Below are positions 53,391-62,654 of a DNA stretch of 64,000 nucleotides, piece after piece. The stretch's first letter is position 1. Each line of letters begins with the position of its first letter. The notes beneath the pieces were generated by a model. It did not search any database. It had not been told where the DNA came from and worked only from the letters and a program-made list of their open reading frames with translations. The position numbers and the translations under genes were made by a program. Origin of the DNA: Syntrophaceae bacterium UBA6078 (GTDB taxonomy: Bacteria > Desulfobacterota > Syntrophia > Syntrophales > UBA2210); contig DIXO01000066.1 in assembly GCA_002428735.1 (NCBI GenBank), positions 1-64,000 on the forward strand, given 5' to 3'.

Positions 53391-54020
53391 TTAGGATTCA
53401 ACTTTTTTACATGTATATTTGTCCCACAACCCATCCCAGGTGAAGTCAACCTTCTCGAATACAGGTTCAACGTTTTCTCCAGATACCTGTATTGTGAATC
53501 TGAACTTACCCTTTTCTTGGAATAGAGGTTCATATCTATATGGATGGAATTGAAGTTCTACTCGGAAGGCATCTGATGTTTCACGCACAGAGACAAGGTC
53601 TACAAATTGATTGACACCATTAGGGATATCAACAGGCACAAATCTTTGGTCGCCATGACAAGACCAAGCAAGAGGGATACTATCGCAATAAATCGTATCG
53701 CTATAATTTCCGTCCTCGGAGCATTTTTCTATTCCCACCAAATAAGCTCGGCATCCTTTCGCAAGAACTGATTTGTTATTGATGACCTTTACTCTTATGT
53801 AGCTCGCTTTGTGATAAGTGCAGATATCTTTTCTGTTATCTGTCAGATCCTTCTTTTGTTGGTGCTCTTTGGTTTGAGTTTGGTATTCTGCTGAGTCGCC
53901 GAAGCTTAGTACAAGTTTTGGTCGATACAGCCATCGCTTGATAGGCTCAACAAATATAGCAGCAGCAAAACCCAGTATGGCACCAATGATTGTATTTAAC
54001 ATAGGAGACGGTTCCGACAT
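53391..54020 (-). CDS. Uncharacterised single-TM protein, accessory
   Basis: 209 aa. N-terminal membrane helix (about 8-24, MLNTIIGAILGFAAAIFVEP), then a mostly beta domain rich in aromatic residues and Cys. AT-rich relative to rpmB and phosphofructokinase, suggesting acquisition. A 24-bp palindrome lies in its promoter region. No family recognised. SD weak. Confidence 0.6.
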   Translation of the reverse strand: MSEPSPMLNTIIGAILGFAAAIFVEPIKRWLYRPKLVLSFGDSAEYQTQTKEHQQKKDLTDNRKDICTYHKASYIRVKVINNKSVLAKGCRAYLVGIEKCSEDGNYSDTIYCDSIPLAWSCHGDQRFVPVDIPNGVNQFVDLVSVRETSDAFRVELQFHPYRYEPLFQEKGKFRFTIQVSGENVEPVFEKVDFTWDGLWDKYTCKKVES

Positions 54021-54047
54021 CTATACAACGGCTATCCTAACATTTAC

Positions 54048-54071
54048 ATATCAGGCAATTTTGCCTGATAT
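54048..54071. promoter_or_regulatory. 24-bp palindromic operator-like site
   Basis: ATATCAGGCAA-TT-TTGCCTGATAT is perfect. A related, looser inverted pair (ATATTGAA at 54076-54083 and TTCAATAT about 30 bp on, with CAGGCAA between) follows. It lies upstream of the 53391-54020 gene (- strand). A dimeric repressor site is likely. Confidence 0.55.
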
Positions 54072-54256
54072 CCCGATATTGAACTGACAAACAGGCAAAT
54101 GTGCTTGTTTTCAATATTCAACATAGTAAACGTTTTTCGATAATGGAAGAACGGTAAAGCAGGAAAAATGCTATGTCAAGAAAGATTCTTGATGATTATT
54201 TTGGGCTCATTTTGGGGGTTTTGGGGATACCTTCTGTTTTCCATCCTTCGAAGCCC

Positions 54257-55549
54257 TTAGTTCTTCATCGATGCCGGCTGTCCTGTCGCTTCGAGAACGC
54301 GCATCCACAGATTCCCCCTCGTGTTGACTTTCTTGCGGGAAGTTACTGATTTAATGGGCAGATGAACGTATTCACCCTTGAAGAGTCCCACCACCAGGTT
54401 TGTCTTTCCCGCCATCCCGGCATGTACGGCGAATTGGCCCAGGAGTTCACAGTATATGCTATCGCTGGCGTTGGCGGGAACACTCCGTATGGTATAGCTG
54501 GGGTCGATATATTTCAGATTGAATTCCATATGGATCTTTTTGAAATACTTTTCGATTCGTGTCTTCAGGTAAACCCCGATATCATGGAGCCGTACATTGC
54601 CGGATGCGTCAGTCTTTGCGGGACCGCCTGTGGGACACAGATCCTGTCCGGCGCCTTCCGCCACCAGTATAACGGCGTGTTTTCTCTCCCTAAGACGCTT
54701 CTCCAGTATGGTGAGCAGGCCCCTCTCCCCCTCCAGTTCAAAAGGAACCTCGGGGATAAGGGCAAAATTGACATCATTCTGGGCCAGGGTGGCGTTCAGC
54801 ACGATGTGTCCCGATTCTCTCCCCATTATCTTTACCAGACCGATCCCCATGGGAGCGCCCTTTGCCTCAACATGAGCGCACTGAATCGCATTGACCACCA
54901 TGGAGATCGCTGTATCAAATCCAAAGGTCTTGTCGATCAGATTCAGATCGTTATCGATGGTTTTCGGTATACCGATAACGCTCATCGTTACATCCCTTCT
55001 GCTGATTTCGGCCGCGATCCGCTCGGCAGCCCGCATGGTTCCATCGCCGCCCACGCAGAAAAAGATATTGGTTTTCATGGAGCACAGGGTATCAACCATG
55101 GTTGAGATATCCTGATTTCCCCGCGACGATGAGAGGATGCTGCCGCCGAGGGAGTGTATATCTTTGACGAGATCGGGCGTCAGGTCAATTACTTTATGGC
55201 CATATGAGGGAACAAGACCCTGAAAGCCGTACCGGATTCCGGAGATCTTTTTGACGCCGTAGCGGTAGGAAAGGGCCATGACCACTGATCTGATGACGTT
55301 ATTGATCCCCGGGCTCAGCCCGCCGCAGGTAACAATAGCCGCCCGTGTCTCTCGGGGGTTGAAGTAAATCTTTTCCCTGGGGCCGGCGATTTCCAGCGAA
55401 CAGGAAATGTCAGTATCCCGTAATGAGTCTTTATGGAGGTACGGGTCGTAGAGAATCCGTTTTTTATCCGACATGAAATATGCCGAGGTAATCGGGGATG
55501 ATATGGTCGGATTTCCCAGCACTGGTATCATAAAATTGATCGATTTCAT
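54257..55549 (-). CDS. ATP-dependent 6-phosphofructokinase, PPi-PFK-like clade
   Basis: 430 aa, longer than the E. coli type. GGDGTMRAAE at 167-176 and PKTIDND at 195-201 give Gly and Lys at the two phosphoryl-donor positions: G favours ATP over PPi, and Lys is the long-clade residue, as in ATP-PFKs of trypanosomes and spirochaetes. The N-terminal extension of about 65 residues is also typical of that clade. Commits fructose 6-phosphate to glycolysis. The donor is a prediction from residues only. Confidence 0.9.
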   Translation of the reverse strand: MKSINFMIPVLGNPTISSPITSAYFMSDKKRILYDPYLHKDSLRDTDISCSLEIAGPREKIYFNPRETRAAIVTCGGLSPGINNVIRSVVMALSYRYGVKKISGIRYGFQGLVPSYGHKVIDLTPDLVKDIHSLGGSILSSSRGNQDISTMVDTLCSMKTNIFFCVGGDGTMRAAERIAAEISRRDVTMSVIGIPKTIDNDLNLIDKTFGFDTAISMVVNAIQCAHVEAKGAPMGIGLVKIMGRESGHIVLNATLAQNDVNFALIPEVPFELEGERGLLTILEKRLRERKHAVILVAEGAGQDLCPTGGPAKTDASGNVRLHDIGVYLKTRIEKYFKKIHMEFNLKYIDPSYTIRSVPANASDSIYCELLGQFAVHAGMAGKTNLVVGLFKGEYVHLPIKSVTSRKKVNTRGNLWMRVLEATGQPASMKN

Positions 55550-55553
55550 TATG

Positions 55554-56990
55554 TCAGCCTCTCTCTGTTGCGAGTCTCGCGGCGTTTATGCCGGATATGA
55601 TCTCTCCTTCGAATCCAAGCCCCGGTATAAGTGCATTTCCGGTGAGATAGACATTTTTCAAGGGCGTCTTGCCGGACAGGAATGACAAGCCGTTCAGAGG
55701 GTTTTTTGCCTTGTATTTAAGCCCTCTGGTTTTCTGATATCTTTTCGATATTCGTATAGATTCTTGCAGGTTGATGAAATCGATGTTTTCTCCCAGAAAG
55801 GGGAGGAAGAACCGCACGTTTTTTAACATATCTTCCATAACGGCCTGAAGAGTGTTTTCTTCCGCTTCCGCCGGGGCATTCTTCACAAACGAGGTCAAAC
55901 TCAAAGCCCGTTTCCCTTCGGGCGCTCGCAGGAGGTTTCCCGGCTCACTGGTTTCCAGAAACAAAAAATTTCCCTCTTCGGCAGGTTTGGTTTCGTCCGA
56001 TATGACAACAACATATGGCCCCATTTTTTCCGGGATGCATCGATCATAAACCCCCAGATGAAGGGTAACGGGGTAGAGGGATGGCTGTATCCTCCCGTAT
56101 CTTTTTCTCAGTGATCCAAATGCCCTGTTTCCCTCCATGAGAGAGGAAAGTTTATCACAATATGTGCTTATTATTATGTTCCTCCCGTAAATGGTTGGTA
56201 TGGAATCTTCCTGCGCCTCAACCGGTTGAAGGTTCACCTTGATGACCCGTTCCATCTCGAGTGTCGAGACGGGGTTTTCATCTATAACACCTCCATCGGC
56301 CTCGAATTTTTTCTTCAGCCTTCCCATGAGGAGATGTTTTCCCTCCCTATGGTGAAATACTCCCTGAAGGGCCGTGGAGAGCGTTCTCGCAGCAGCAATC
56401 GGGCTTATGGTATGAGGATCGAGATGGGAAAGGAGGAGAATCTGGGCTTCCATTACCTTGCCGAGAGTTGACACCTGCTGAAGCGCTTTGAGCTTTGCCG
56501 TAAAATCCCTTTTCCTCAGACCAATGAATGGCAGAGTAACGAGAAGTCTGAGGTGCTCTTTCAGCTTTTCAGGGCGAAGGTGCAATCCCTTGTCGATCAG
56601 ACCCGAAACGAATTGGCCGCTCCTGGAAAGGGAGTTGTAGAAGCCGGCTATCCCCGATGCCTTATCCGGAAACTCCCGTTCAATCTCCCGTATGTCCCGT
56701 TCCATCATGCCGTACAAATCTATCCGGTGCTTCTGGAAGATTATCTGCAACGGGGAGGGCAGGGGTGGCTCTTCCGGGAGGATCCCTGAATGGGAGAGGA
56801 ATTGTTTGAATAAATTCCCCCTGTTGAATCCTGACCAGGGGAAAGGGTCAATATCGAAGGTGTATCCTGATTCCGAATAGCACAGGGGGGTATCCTCCGT
56901 CAGGAGGAGCGTCTTTTTCCCCTGGTTTGCCAGGGTGACGGCAGCGACCAGAGAGCCGGGATCATTTCCGAGCACAATCGTATCGTACAT
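55554..56990 (-). CDS. FAD-dependent oxidoreductase, phytoene-desaturase-like
   Basis: 478 aa. N-terminal Rossmann start MYDTIVLGNDPGSLVAAVTLA with an altered dinucleotide motif (GxDPGS rather than GxGxxG) and acidic end of beta-2 (LLLTED). C-terminal TGNALIPGLGFEGEIISGINAA fits the family's FAD C-terminal motif. Substrate unknown. Four bp before the phosphofructokinase gene, and 3 bp after the DUF523 gene, so probably one transcript. Confidence 0.75.
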   Translation of the reverse strand: MYDTIVLGNDPGSLVAAVTLANQGKKTLLLTEDTPLCYSESGYTFDIDPFPWSGFNRGNLFKQFLSHSGILPEEPPLPSPLQIIFQKHRIDLYGMMERDIREIEREFPDKASGIAGFYNSLSRSGQFVSGLIDKGLHLRPEKLKEHLRLLVTLPFIGLRKRDFTAKLKALQQVSTLGKVMEAQILLLSHLDPHTISPIAAARTLSTALQGVFHHREGKHLLMGRLKKKFEADGGVIDENPVSTLEMERVIKVNLQPVEAQEDSIPTIYGRNIIISTYCDKLSSLMEGNRAFGSLRKRYGRIQPSLYPVTLHLGVYDRCIPEKMGPYVVVISDETKPAEEGNFLFLETSEPGNLLRAPEGKRALSLTSFVKNAPAEAEENTLQAVMEDMLKNVRFFLPFLGENIDFINLQESIRISKRYQKTRGLKYKAKNPLNGLSFLSGKTPLKNVYLTGNALIPGLGFEGEIISGINAARLATERG

Positions 56991-56993
56991 GAG

Positions 56994-57464
56994 CTACACC
57001 ACCCGGTCTTCCTGTAATCCGAATTCATCGGTAATTTTGTCAGACGATATAACCCTCATGCCGCTCTTTATGAGCAGGGCTGACGCGACTCCCGAGCCCC
57101 GGAAGAGAAAACCGTCTCTCTTGATATGGAAGACACCGCATGAGGGGCTCTGCTCCGTCATGACCGCCGTCGAGATTCCCATCATTTTCATGAATCGAAC
57201 GATCTCCTTGGCGCCTCGGATGAAAGAGTTGGTAACATCCGCTCCGGTGGCGGATATAACCTGTGCTCTCCCTTCAATGACATCCATTCCTTCACCACCC
57301 ACTATCTGTGAGGGGGATCGCGGTGTGGTAAGTCCTCCAAGTTGTTCTGGGCACAGCGGTATAAGACGATGATTCAGTCCCGGTAGCAGGAGGTTTTCCT
57401 CAAGGCGGCTCATGCCGTCATATCTGCAATTAAAACCAAGGAGACACGCGCTTACAATAATCAT
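56994..57464 (-). CDS. DUF523 family protein
   Basis: 156 aa from ATG 57464. CLLGFNCRYDG, LCPEQLGGLTTPR and TEQSPSCG match the conserved cysteine-containing motifs of DUF523. Function unknown. The frame extends further upstream but the family length supports this start. Directly after purN. Confidence 0.82.
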   Translation of the reverse strand: MIIVSACLLGFNCRYDGMSRLEENLLLPGLNHRLIPLCPEQLGGLTTPRSPSQIVGGEGMDVIEGRAQVISATGADVTNSFIRGAKEIVRFMKMMGISTAVMTEQSPSCGVFHIKRDGFLFRGSGVASALLIKSGMRVISSDKITDEFGLQEDRVV

Positions 57465-57465
57465 G

Positions 57466-58128
57466 CTAAAACTTTTCCAGGGTCGGGTTATGGAGGGCCG
57501 GAATCTCCATCGGACGGGCATCTTTTATCCGCACCCTTCGTCCTGCAACTTCGAGCCGTCCCTCCGCGTACAGCTGAATCGCCTGAGGATAGATCCGGTG
57601 CTCTTCCTTCAGGATTCTCTGCTGGAGTTTCTCGGCCGTGTCGTCGTCATACACGGGAACAACTGACTGGATAATGATCGGTCCGGTATCGACCCCCTCA
57701 TCGGCAAAGTGGACGGTGCACCCGGAAAATTTCACCCCGTAATCGAAGGCCTTTTTCTGGACGTGAAGTCCTTGAAAGGAAGGAAGCAGCGCGGGATGGA
57801 TGTTCATTATTTTCAAAGGGAAAGCCCTCAGAAGGACTGGCGTCAGTATCCTCATGAATCCGGCCATGATCACAAGCTCTACCCGGTGTGCCTGCAAGAC
57901 GGCAACGACTTCCCGGTCAAATGCCTCCCTCGTGGAAAAACGTTCATGATCTATGACCACGGCTGGTATGTTGTTCTGCCGAGCCCTCTCCAGAGACCGA
58001 ACGCCGGGAACATTGCTGATAACCACCGTGATCGTCGCGTCCAGCCTGCCGTCGTTGATGCTGTCGATAATTGATTGCAGATTGGTCCCTCCGCCGGAAA
58101 CCAGGACTCCCAGGTGCATCTTTTTCAT
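57466..58128 (-). CDS. purN: Phosphoribosylglycinamide formyltransferase PurN
   Basis: 220 aa from ATG 58128. LGVLVSGGGTNLQSI near the start, NIHPALLPSF and GVDTGPIIIQ with the catalytic Asn-His-Asp set. Transfers a formyl group from 10-formyl-THF to GAR in purine synthesis. 4 bp after purM. Confidence 0.93.
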   Translation of the reverse strand: MKKMHLGVLVSGGGTNLQSIIDSINDGRLDATITVVISNVPGVRSLERARQNNIPAVVIDHERFSTREAFDREVVAVLQAHRVELVIMAGFMRILTPVLLRAFPLKIMNIHPALLPSFQGLHVQKKAFDYGVKFSGCTVHFADEGVDTGPIIIQSVVPVYDDDTAEKLQQRILKEEHRIYPQAIQLYAEGRLEVAGRRVRIKDARPMEIPALHNPTLEKF

Positions 58129-58132
58129 CTCT

Positions 58133-59179
58133 CTACTCGAATGTGATGGCAGGGCCTTTTTTCTCCCGGCTTCTGATATGACCAATTATGCAAGCCCCTT
58201 CTCCCAGTCGCTGCAGGTGATCCACGATCTCTGTCGCATTCTTTTTCGGGACAATAACGATCATTCCGATACCCATGTTGAACACCCTGAACATCTCCGA
58301 TTCATCGACGCCGCCTTTCTCCTGTATGATCCGGAAGATGGGGGGCGGTGTCCACGCCTCCCGAATGATAACGGCCTCGCACCGTTGCGGCAGTATCCGC
58401 GGGATATTTTCGGTGAGTCCCCCGCCCGTAATATGCGCTATCCCCCGAATGGTGAAATTTTTGATGAGATTCAGAATCGGTTTTACATATATCTTTGTCG
58501 GGCGGAGAAGTTCCATGCCGATAGATCCCTCAATGCCCTCGATGGAATCGTTCATGTCGAGTTCTCCCTCTTCCAGGAGAACTTTTCGGACGAGGGAGTA
58601 CCCGTTGCTGTGGATTCCGCTCGATGCGAGGCCTATAATGCTGTCACCAACCCTGATTTCGGAACCGTCAATGAGGTTGTCATACTCCACAACACCCACG
58701 GCGAACCCGGCCAGATCATACTCATCATCTTTATAGAATCCGGGCATTTCAGCCGTTTCACCGCCGGTAAGAGCGCAACCCGCTTCGACACATCCCTTTG
58801 CTATGCCTTCAACGATCTGGACGCTCGTCTCGATACTCAATTTTCCGGTGGCGATATAGTCAAGGAAAAAGAGTGGTTCCGCGCCTTGAACAATCAGATC
58901 GTTAACGTTCATGGCCACAAGATCGATACCGATCGTGTCGTGGATATCCATCATATGGGCTATCTTGAGTTTTGTGCCCACCCCGTCGGTTGTTGATACA
59001 AGAAGGGGATTTTTATACTTGTTGTTACCAAGGTAAAAGAGTCCTCCGAAACTGCCTATTTCGCCCACGACCCCATTGCGATTAGTGGTTTTTATCAACG
59101 GTTTTATCTTTTCGACGAAAGTGGCGCCCTTGTCAATATCCACCCCCGCTTCTCTGTATGATGTTTTTCTTCGCGTCAT
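58133..59179 (-). CDS. purM: Phosphoribosylformylglycinamidine cyclo-ligase PurM
   Basis: 348 aa from ATG 59179, normal PurM length; the frame is open to 59215. TSYREAGVDIDKGATFVEKI at the N-terminus and VSTTDGVGTKLKIA and GGLTENIPRIL are family signatures. Makes AIR from FGAM with ATP. First gene of purM-purN. Confidence 0.93.
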   Translation of the reverse strand: MTRRKTSYREAGVDIDKGATFVEKIKPLIKTTNRNGVVGEIGSFGGLFYLGNNKYKNPLLVSTTDGVGTKLKIAHMMDIHDTIGIDLVAMNVNDLIVQGAEPLFFLDYIATGKLSIETSVQIVEGIAKGCVEAGCALTGGETAEMPGFYKDDEYDLAGFAVGVVEYDNLIDGSEIRVGDSIIGLASSGIHSNGYSLVRKVLLEEGELDMNDSIEGIEGSIGMELLRPTKIYVKPILNLIKNFTIRGIAHITGGGLTENIPRILPQRCEAVIIREAWTPPPIFRIIQEKGGVDESEMFRVFNMGIGMIVIVPKKNATEIVDHLQRLGEGACIIGHIRSREKKGPAITFE

Positions 59180-59518
59180 AGTATGATCCAATTCCTCCCG
59201 GTATAGAATCTCCAACAGCAGCTCATCCCCATAATGAAACCTCTATAATTACAGAGTAACCACACCTTCAGAAGTCACCCGGAACAACGGATGAACCTGT
59301 ATAAAGACAAATCACGATTTGCTAGGTTAGCACTGACTGCTATTCTTGTAAAGGGGTTTAGCGGTATACCCACAGAGAAATCTACTTCAACAGTTGACTA
59401 TATACCGCGGGGGAGAGAAATCTAGACAGCACCGATATAAGGCTTACGGTTCCATTTCAATAACGGCCAGAGGGGATGACGATATTTTTTATCCCTTCAT
59501 AGTTATTGAGAGATATGA
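59180..59518. other. Intergenic, with 8-bp inverted repeat
   Basis: GCGGTATA (59361-59368) and TATACCGC (59401-59408) are inverted, and AGAGAAATCTA occurs near each arm. No gene seen. The purM promoter must be within this gap. Confidence 0.5.
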
Positions 59519-59950
59519 TCATAAGAGATACAGGTCGGGACCCCATACCTTGACCCAGTTTTCCTCCATAAGGTTAACGGCCTTTTTGACCGGGCCAAGT
59601 CCCAGTATGACGATTGTGGTAAGCCCTGTTCCCATGCAGGGATAGATGTAATCGAGGTTGATCTGAGCTTTTTTTAACAGCTTCAGGACGACATTGATTC
59701 CCCCGGGATGGTTCGGTATTTCACATGCGATTACCTGTTTAGTCGCGACTTTGTATCCTGACGATTTCAACACATTGACCGCTTTGTCAGGATCATTGGC
59801 AACAAAATAAAAAAGCCCTTCTTCCTCCCGTGACTTGGTGTAACAACAGGCCAGCATGTTGACCCTGTTGTTGCTCAGGATATCGCTAACATCTGATAAC
59901 TGTCCGGGAATATCTTTCAGCCAGAGCTCGATCTGTTTGACCGTCTTCAC
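59519..59950 (-). CDS. Tandem ACT-domain protein, coupled to the Kor operon
   Basis: 143 aa from GTG 59950, which overlaps the stop of the gamma subunit gene by 4 bp (GTGA) and follows AGGGG. Two ACT-type halves: VKQIELWLKDIPGQLSDVSD (1-75) and HPGGINVVLKLLKKAQINLD (about 80-143). ACT domains bind amino acids as effectors. The fifth gene of the operon, so likely a feedback sensor of the oxidoreductase. No catalytic domain seen. Confidence 0.8.
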   Translation of the reverse strand: MKTVKQIELWLKDIPGQLSDVSDILSNNRVNMLACCYTKSREEEGLFYFVANDPDKAVNVLKSSGYKVATKQVIACEIPNHPGGINVVLKLLKKAQINLDYIYPCMGTGLTTIVILGLGPVKKAVNLMEENWVKVWGPDLYLL

Positions 59951-60495
59951 TGCGCGCACCCCTTCAGAATGTATTCAGCTCCCCTGTCGAGGGCCTGGTA
60001 ATTCAGTTTCAGGATGGAGGCCTTGGTATGTGTGGTAATTTCGGAGAGGCCATTCTTGATTGAATCGAGAGACATCATCCGGGTATGGGTCACAAAAGCG
60101 CCCAGCATGACCATATTAACAATCCGCTCACTCCCTAGTTCCCGGGAAATATCGACGGCAGGTATTGCTATGGAGGCCAGATCATCCCTGGCTATTGTCC
60201 GGTTTACATGATTTGAATTGAGAAAGAGGGTTCCTCCTTCTTTCATCGTTCCCTCATATTTCGCCAGAGAAGGATTGTTCATGATCACCGCGAAATCAGG
60301 GGAGGATGCAACGGGGGAAAATATCTCCTCATCCGATATGGCAACCGTGCAATTTGCGGTACCGCCACGCATCTCAGCTCCGTAGGCGGGAAGGTAGGTT
60401 ACCTCCCTGCCGTCACGCATGGCAGCCACCGCCAAAACGTAGCCCATCATGAGGACTCCCTGTCCTCCAAATCCGGCAAAGATGGTTTTTTTCAT
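59947..60495 (-). CDS. korC: 2-oxoacid:ferredoxin oxidoreductase, gamma subunit
   Basis: 182 aa from ATG 60495; GTG 60504 is an alternative. KTIFAGFGGQGVLMMGYVLA is the gamma-subunit N-terminus. Part of a KorDABC complex that oxidises a 2-oxoacid with CoA and ferredoxin. The substrate (2-oxoglutarate or branched-chain 2-oxoacid) is not fixed. Confidence 0.88.
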   Translation of the reverse strand: MKKTIFAGFGGQGVLMMGYVLAVAAMRDGREVTYLPAYGAEMRGGTANCTVAISDEEIFSPVASSPDFAVIMNNPSLAKYEGTMKEGGTLFLNSNHVNRTIARDDLASIAIPAVDISRELGSERIVNMVMLGAFVTHTRMMSLDSIKNGLSEITTHTKASILKLNYQALDRGAEYILKGCAQ

Positions 60496-60510
60496 GCCGA
60501 TCACATCCGT

Positions 60511-61254
60511 TTACTCGGTTTCATCTTTTATGACCTTGAGAGGAAAGGTCTGGACAACAGTCTCGTCAATTCTCCGGCACGCATCTATCGTTGACATTTT
60601 CCAGTTGGTAGGGCAGGGGGAGAGAATCTCCACAAGGGAAAAACCCTTGCCCGCCATTTGAGCCTTGAAGGCTTTTGTAATGGCCTTCTTGGTTTTTATT
60701 ATGTTCTTCAATGAGCTCACGGCTGTCCGTTCTATATAGACGGACCCTTGGGTTAATGCCAGTATCTCGCTGAGATCAATAGGCGCCCCATCACGCCGAG
60801 CGTCACGTCCCCCTGGCGTGGTCGTGGAATTCTGACCGAGAAGTGTTGTGGGTGCCATCTGTCCCCCCGTCATGCCGTAGCAACTGTTGTTGACGAATAT
60901 GACGGTTATATTTTCACCCCGGTTGGCGGCATGGATCGTCTCGGCGGTTCCGATGGCTGCAATGTCCCCGTCTCCCTGATAGGAAAAAACGATTCTGTCG
61001 GGGAGGATACGTTTTATGCCGGTAGCTACTGCCGGCCCTCTTCCGTGGGGGGCCTCCCCCATGTCTACGTCGAAATAGTCGTAGGCGAGGACGGCGCATC
61101 CAGCTGGAGGGACACCGATCGTTTTGTCCCCTATGCCAAGCTCCTCAATAACCTCGGCCACCAGTCGGTGAATGATGCTGTGTCCGCATCCGGGACAGTA
61201 ATGAAAAGGGGTCTTTTTCAGGTAACGCGGTCTGGTAAAGACAAGTTCTTCCAT
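60511..61254 (-). CDS. korB: 2-oxoacid:ferredoxin oxidoreductase, beta subunit
   Basis: 247 aa. Thiamine-diphosphate-binding subunit: YCPGCGHSIIHRLVAEVIEE near the N-terminus and QGDGDIAAIGTAETIHAANRG, NNSCYGMTGGQMAPTT. Next to the alpha subunit with 1-bp spacing. Confidence 0.9.
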   Translation of the reverse strand: MEELVFTRPRYLKKTPFHYCPGCGHSIIHRLVAEVIEELGIGDKTIGVPPAGCAVLAYDYFDVDMGEAPHGRGPAVATGIKRILPDRIVFSYQGDGDIAAIGTAETIHAANRGENITVIFVNNSCYGMTGGQMAPTTLLGQNSTTTPGGRDARRDGAPIDLSEILALTQGSVYIERTAVSSLKNIIKTKKAITKAFKAQMAGKGFSLVEILSPCPTNWKMSTIDACRRIDETVVQTFPLKVIKDETE

Positions 61255-62337
61255 TTATCGATCCTCTTTCAGGTGCTGTCGATAATACAGACTGCTGATT
61301 GCCTTGCCGACCTCATCGGGAGTGGAGATGATACCCCCGGGCCGACCGTAGAAGTGCACATTACTTCTCCCCTCCAGGGCGAGCCGCACATCTTCGATCA
61401 TCTGGCCCGTATTCATCTCGAACACCATGAAATCTTTGACCAACCTGCTCATTTCTCGAATGGCGCGATCGGGAAAGGGCCACAGGGTCACAGGCCGCAG
61501 GAGTCCCACCTTGAGGCCCATCTCACGAGCCCTCCTGATGCCGCCCCTGGCTATGCGGGCAGCAGTCCCGTAGGCGATGACCACAAGCCGGGCATCTTCC
61601 GTCATATATGTTTCCGCGCGGGGAATTTCATTCGAGATCATCCTGTACTTTCGTGCGAGTTTCCAGTTATGTTCCTCCATTTCCACGGTGTCGAGGATCA
61701 GTGATCGGATGATTCTGCTGGGCCGTTCCTGCGCACCGTCCAGGATCCATGATTTGGGGGGTAATTCCGACGGATTGACGGCTTCGGGAAAGACAACCGG
61801 TTCCATCATCTGACCCATCATGCCGTCTGCGAGGATCATGACCGGGGTGCGGTATCTGTCTGCGTATTCAAAGGCATCTCTGGTAAAATCGGCCAGTTCC
61901 TGTCCATGGGCCGGAGCCAGGACTATGGAGCGATAATCCCCGTGTCCGCCCCCCCGAGTTGCCTGAAAATAATCCCCTTGGGAAGGCGCTATGTTCCCGA
62001 GGCCGGGGCCGCCCCGCATAACATTCACGATGACCGCTGGAAGCTCAAGGGCTGCCAGAAAAGAGATGCCTTCCTGTTTGAGGCTTATGCCCGGGCTTGA
62101 GGAACTGGTCATCGCCCGCGCCCCCGCCATGGAAGCCCCGATCACCATGTTGATGGCAGCGATCTCACTTTCAGCCTGGATAAAGGTGCCGTCCTCCAGA
62201 TCAGCCATCGCGCCGGACATGAATTCAGGGAGTTCATTCTGAGGGGTTATGGGGTAGCCGGCATAAAAACGGCATCCGGCGCGCACGGCCGCTTCTCCGA
62301 TGACCTGACTTCCCCTCATCAGCTGTTTCTTATCCAC
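61255..62337 (-). CDS. korA: 2-oxoacid:ferredoxin oxidoreductase, alpha subunit
   Basis: 360 aa. CRFYAGYPITPQNELPEFMS and SSPGISLKQEGISF are pyrimidine-binding/alpha signatures. Overlaps the ferredoxin-like gene by 8 bp. Provides the transketolase-like partner for TPP binding. Confidence 0.9.
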   Translation of the reverse strand: MDKKQLMRGSQVIGEAAVRAGCRFYAGYPITPQNELPEFMSGAMADLEDGTFIQAESEIAAINMVIGASMAGARAMTSSSSPGISLKQEGISFLAALELPAVIVNVMRGGPGLGNIAPSQGDYFQATRGGGHGDYRSIVLAPAHGQELADFTRDAFEYADRYRTPVMILADGMMGQMMEPVVFPEAVNPSELPPKSWILDGAQERPSRIIRSLILDTVEMEEHNWKLARKYRMISNEIPRAETYMTEDARLVVIAYGTAARIARGGIRRAREMGLKVGLLRPVTLWPFPDRAIREMSRLVKDFMVFEMNTGQMIEDVRLALEGRSNVHFYGRPGGIISTPDEVGKAISSLYYRQHLKEDR

Positions 62338-62596
62338 GGTAGACCTCTATCGCGATATCGGGGCACATGATGGCGCAGAGGGCGCAGCCCGTACACGCGT
62401 GATCCGTATCACCCTTCGTGTTTTTGAATCTGGCCGGATGATACCCTTTTTCGTTCGTTTCGTCGGACACGGCAATACATTCATTCGGGCATACGGATAT
62501 GCAGAGATAGCAGCCCTTGCACAGACTGCTGTCGATCACTATTCTGCCCTTATTGGTTTTCGCGGTCATAGGCCTTTTACCATTCGATTCTCCCAT
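62330..62596 (-). CDS. korD: 2-oxoacid:ferredoxin oxidoreductase, delta (2x[4Fe-4S]) subunit
   Basis: 88 aa. Two clusters: CKGCYLCISVCP and CTGCALCAIMCP. Relays electrons from the TPP centre to ferredoxin. First gene of the operon. ATG 62596 has no close SD; ATG 62569 is an alternative. Confidence 0.9.
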   Translation of the reverse strand: MGESNGKRPMTAKTNKGRIVIDSSLCKGCYLCISVCPNECIAVSDETNEKGYHPARFKNTKGDTDHACTGCALCAIMCPDIAIEVYRG

Positions 62597-62654
62597 AAAA
62601 ATAAGCCAAACCCTCTATTATCGGAACGTTAGCACTGTCCCCGGCTTTCTGTTG

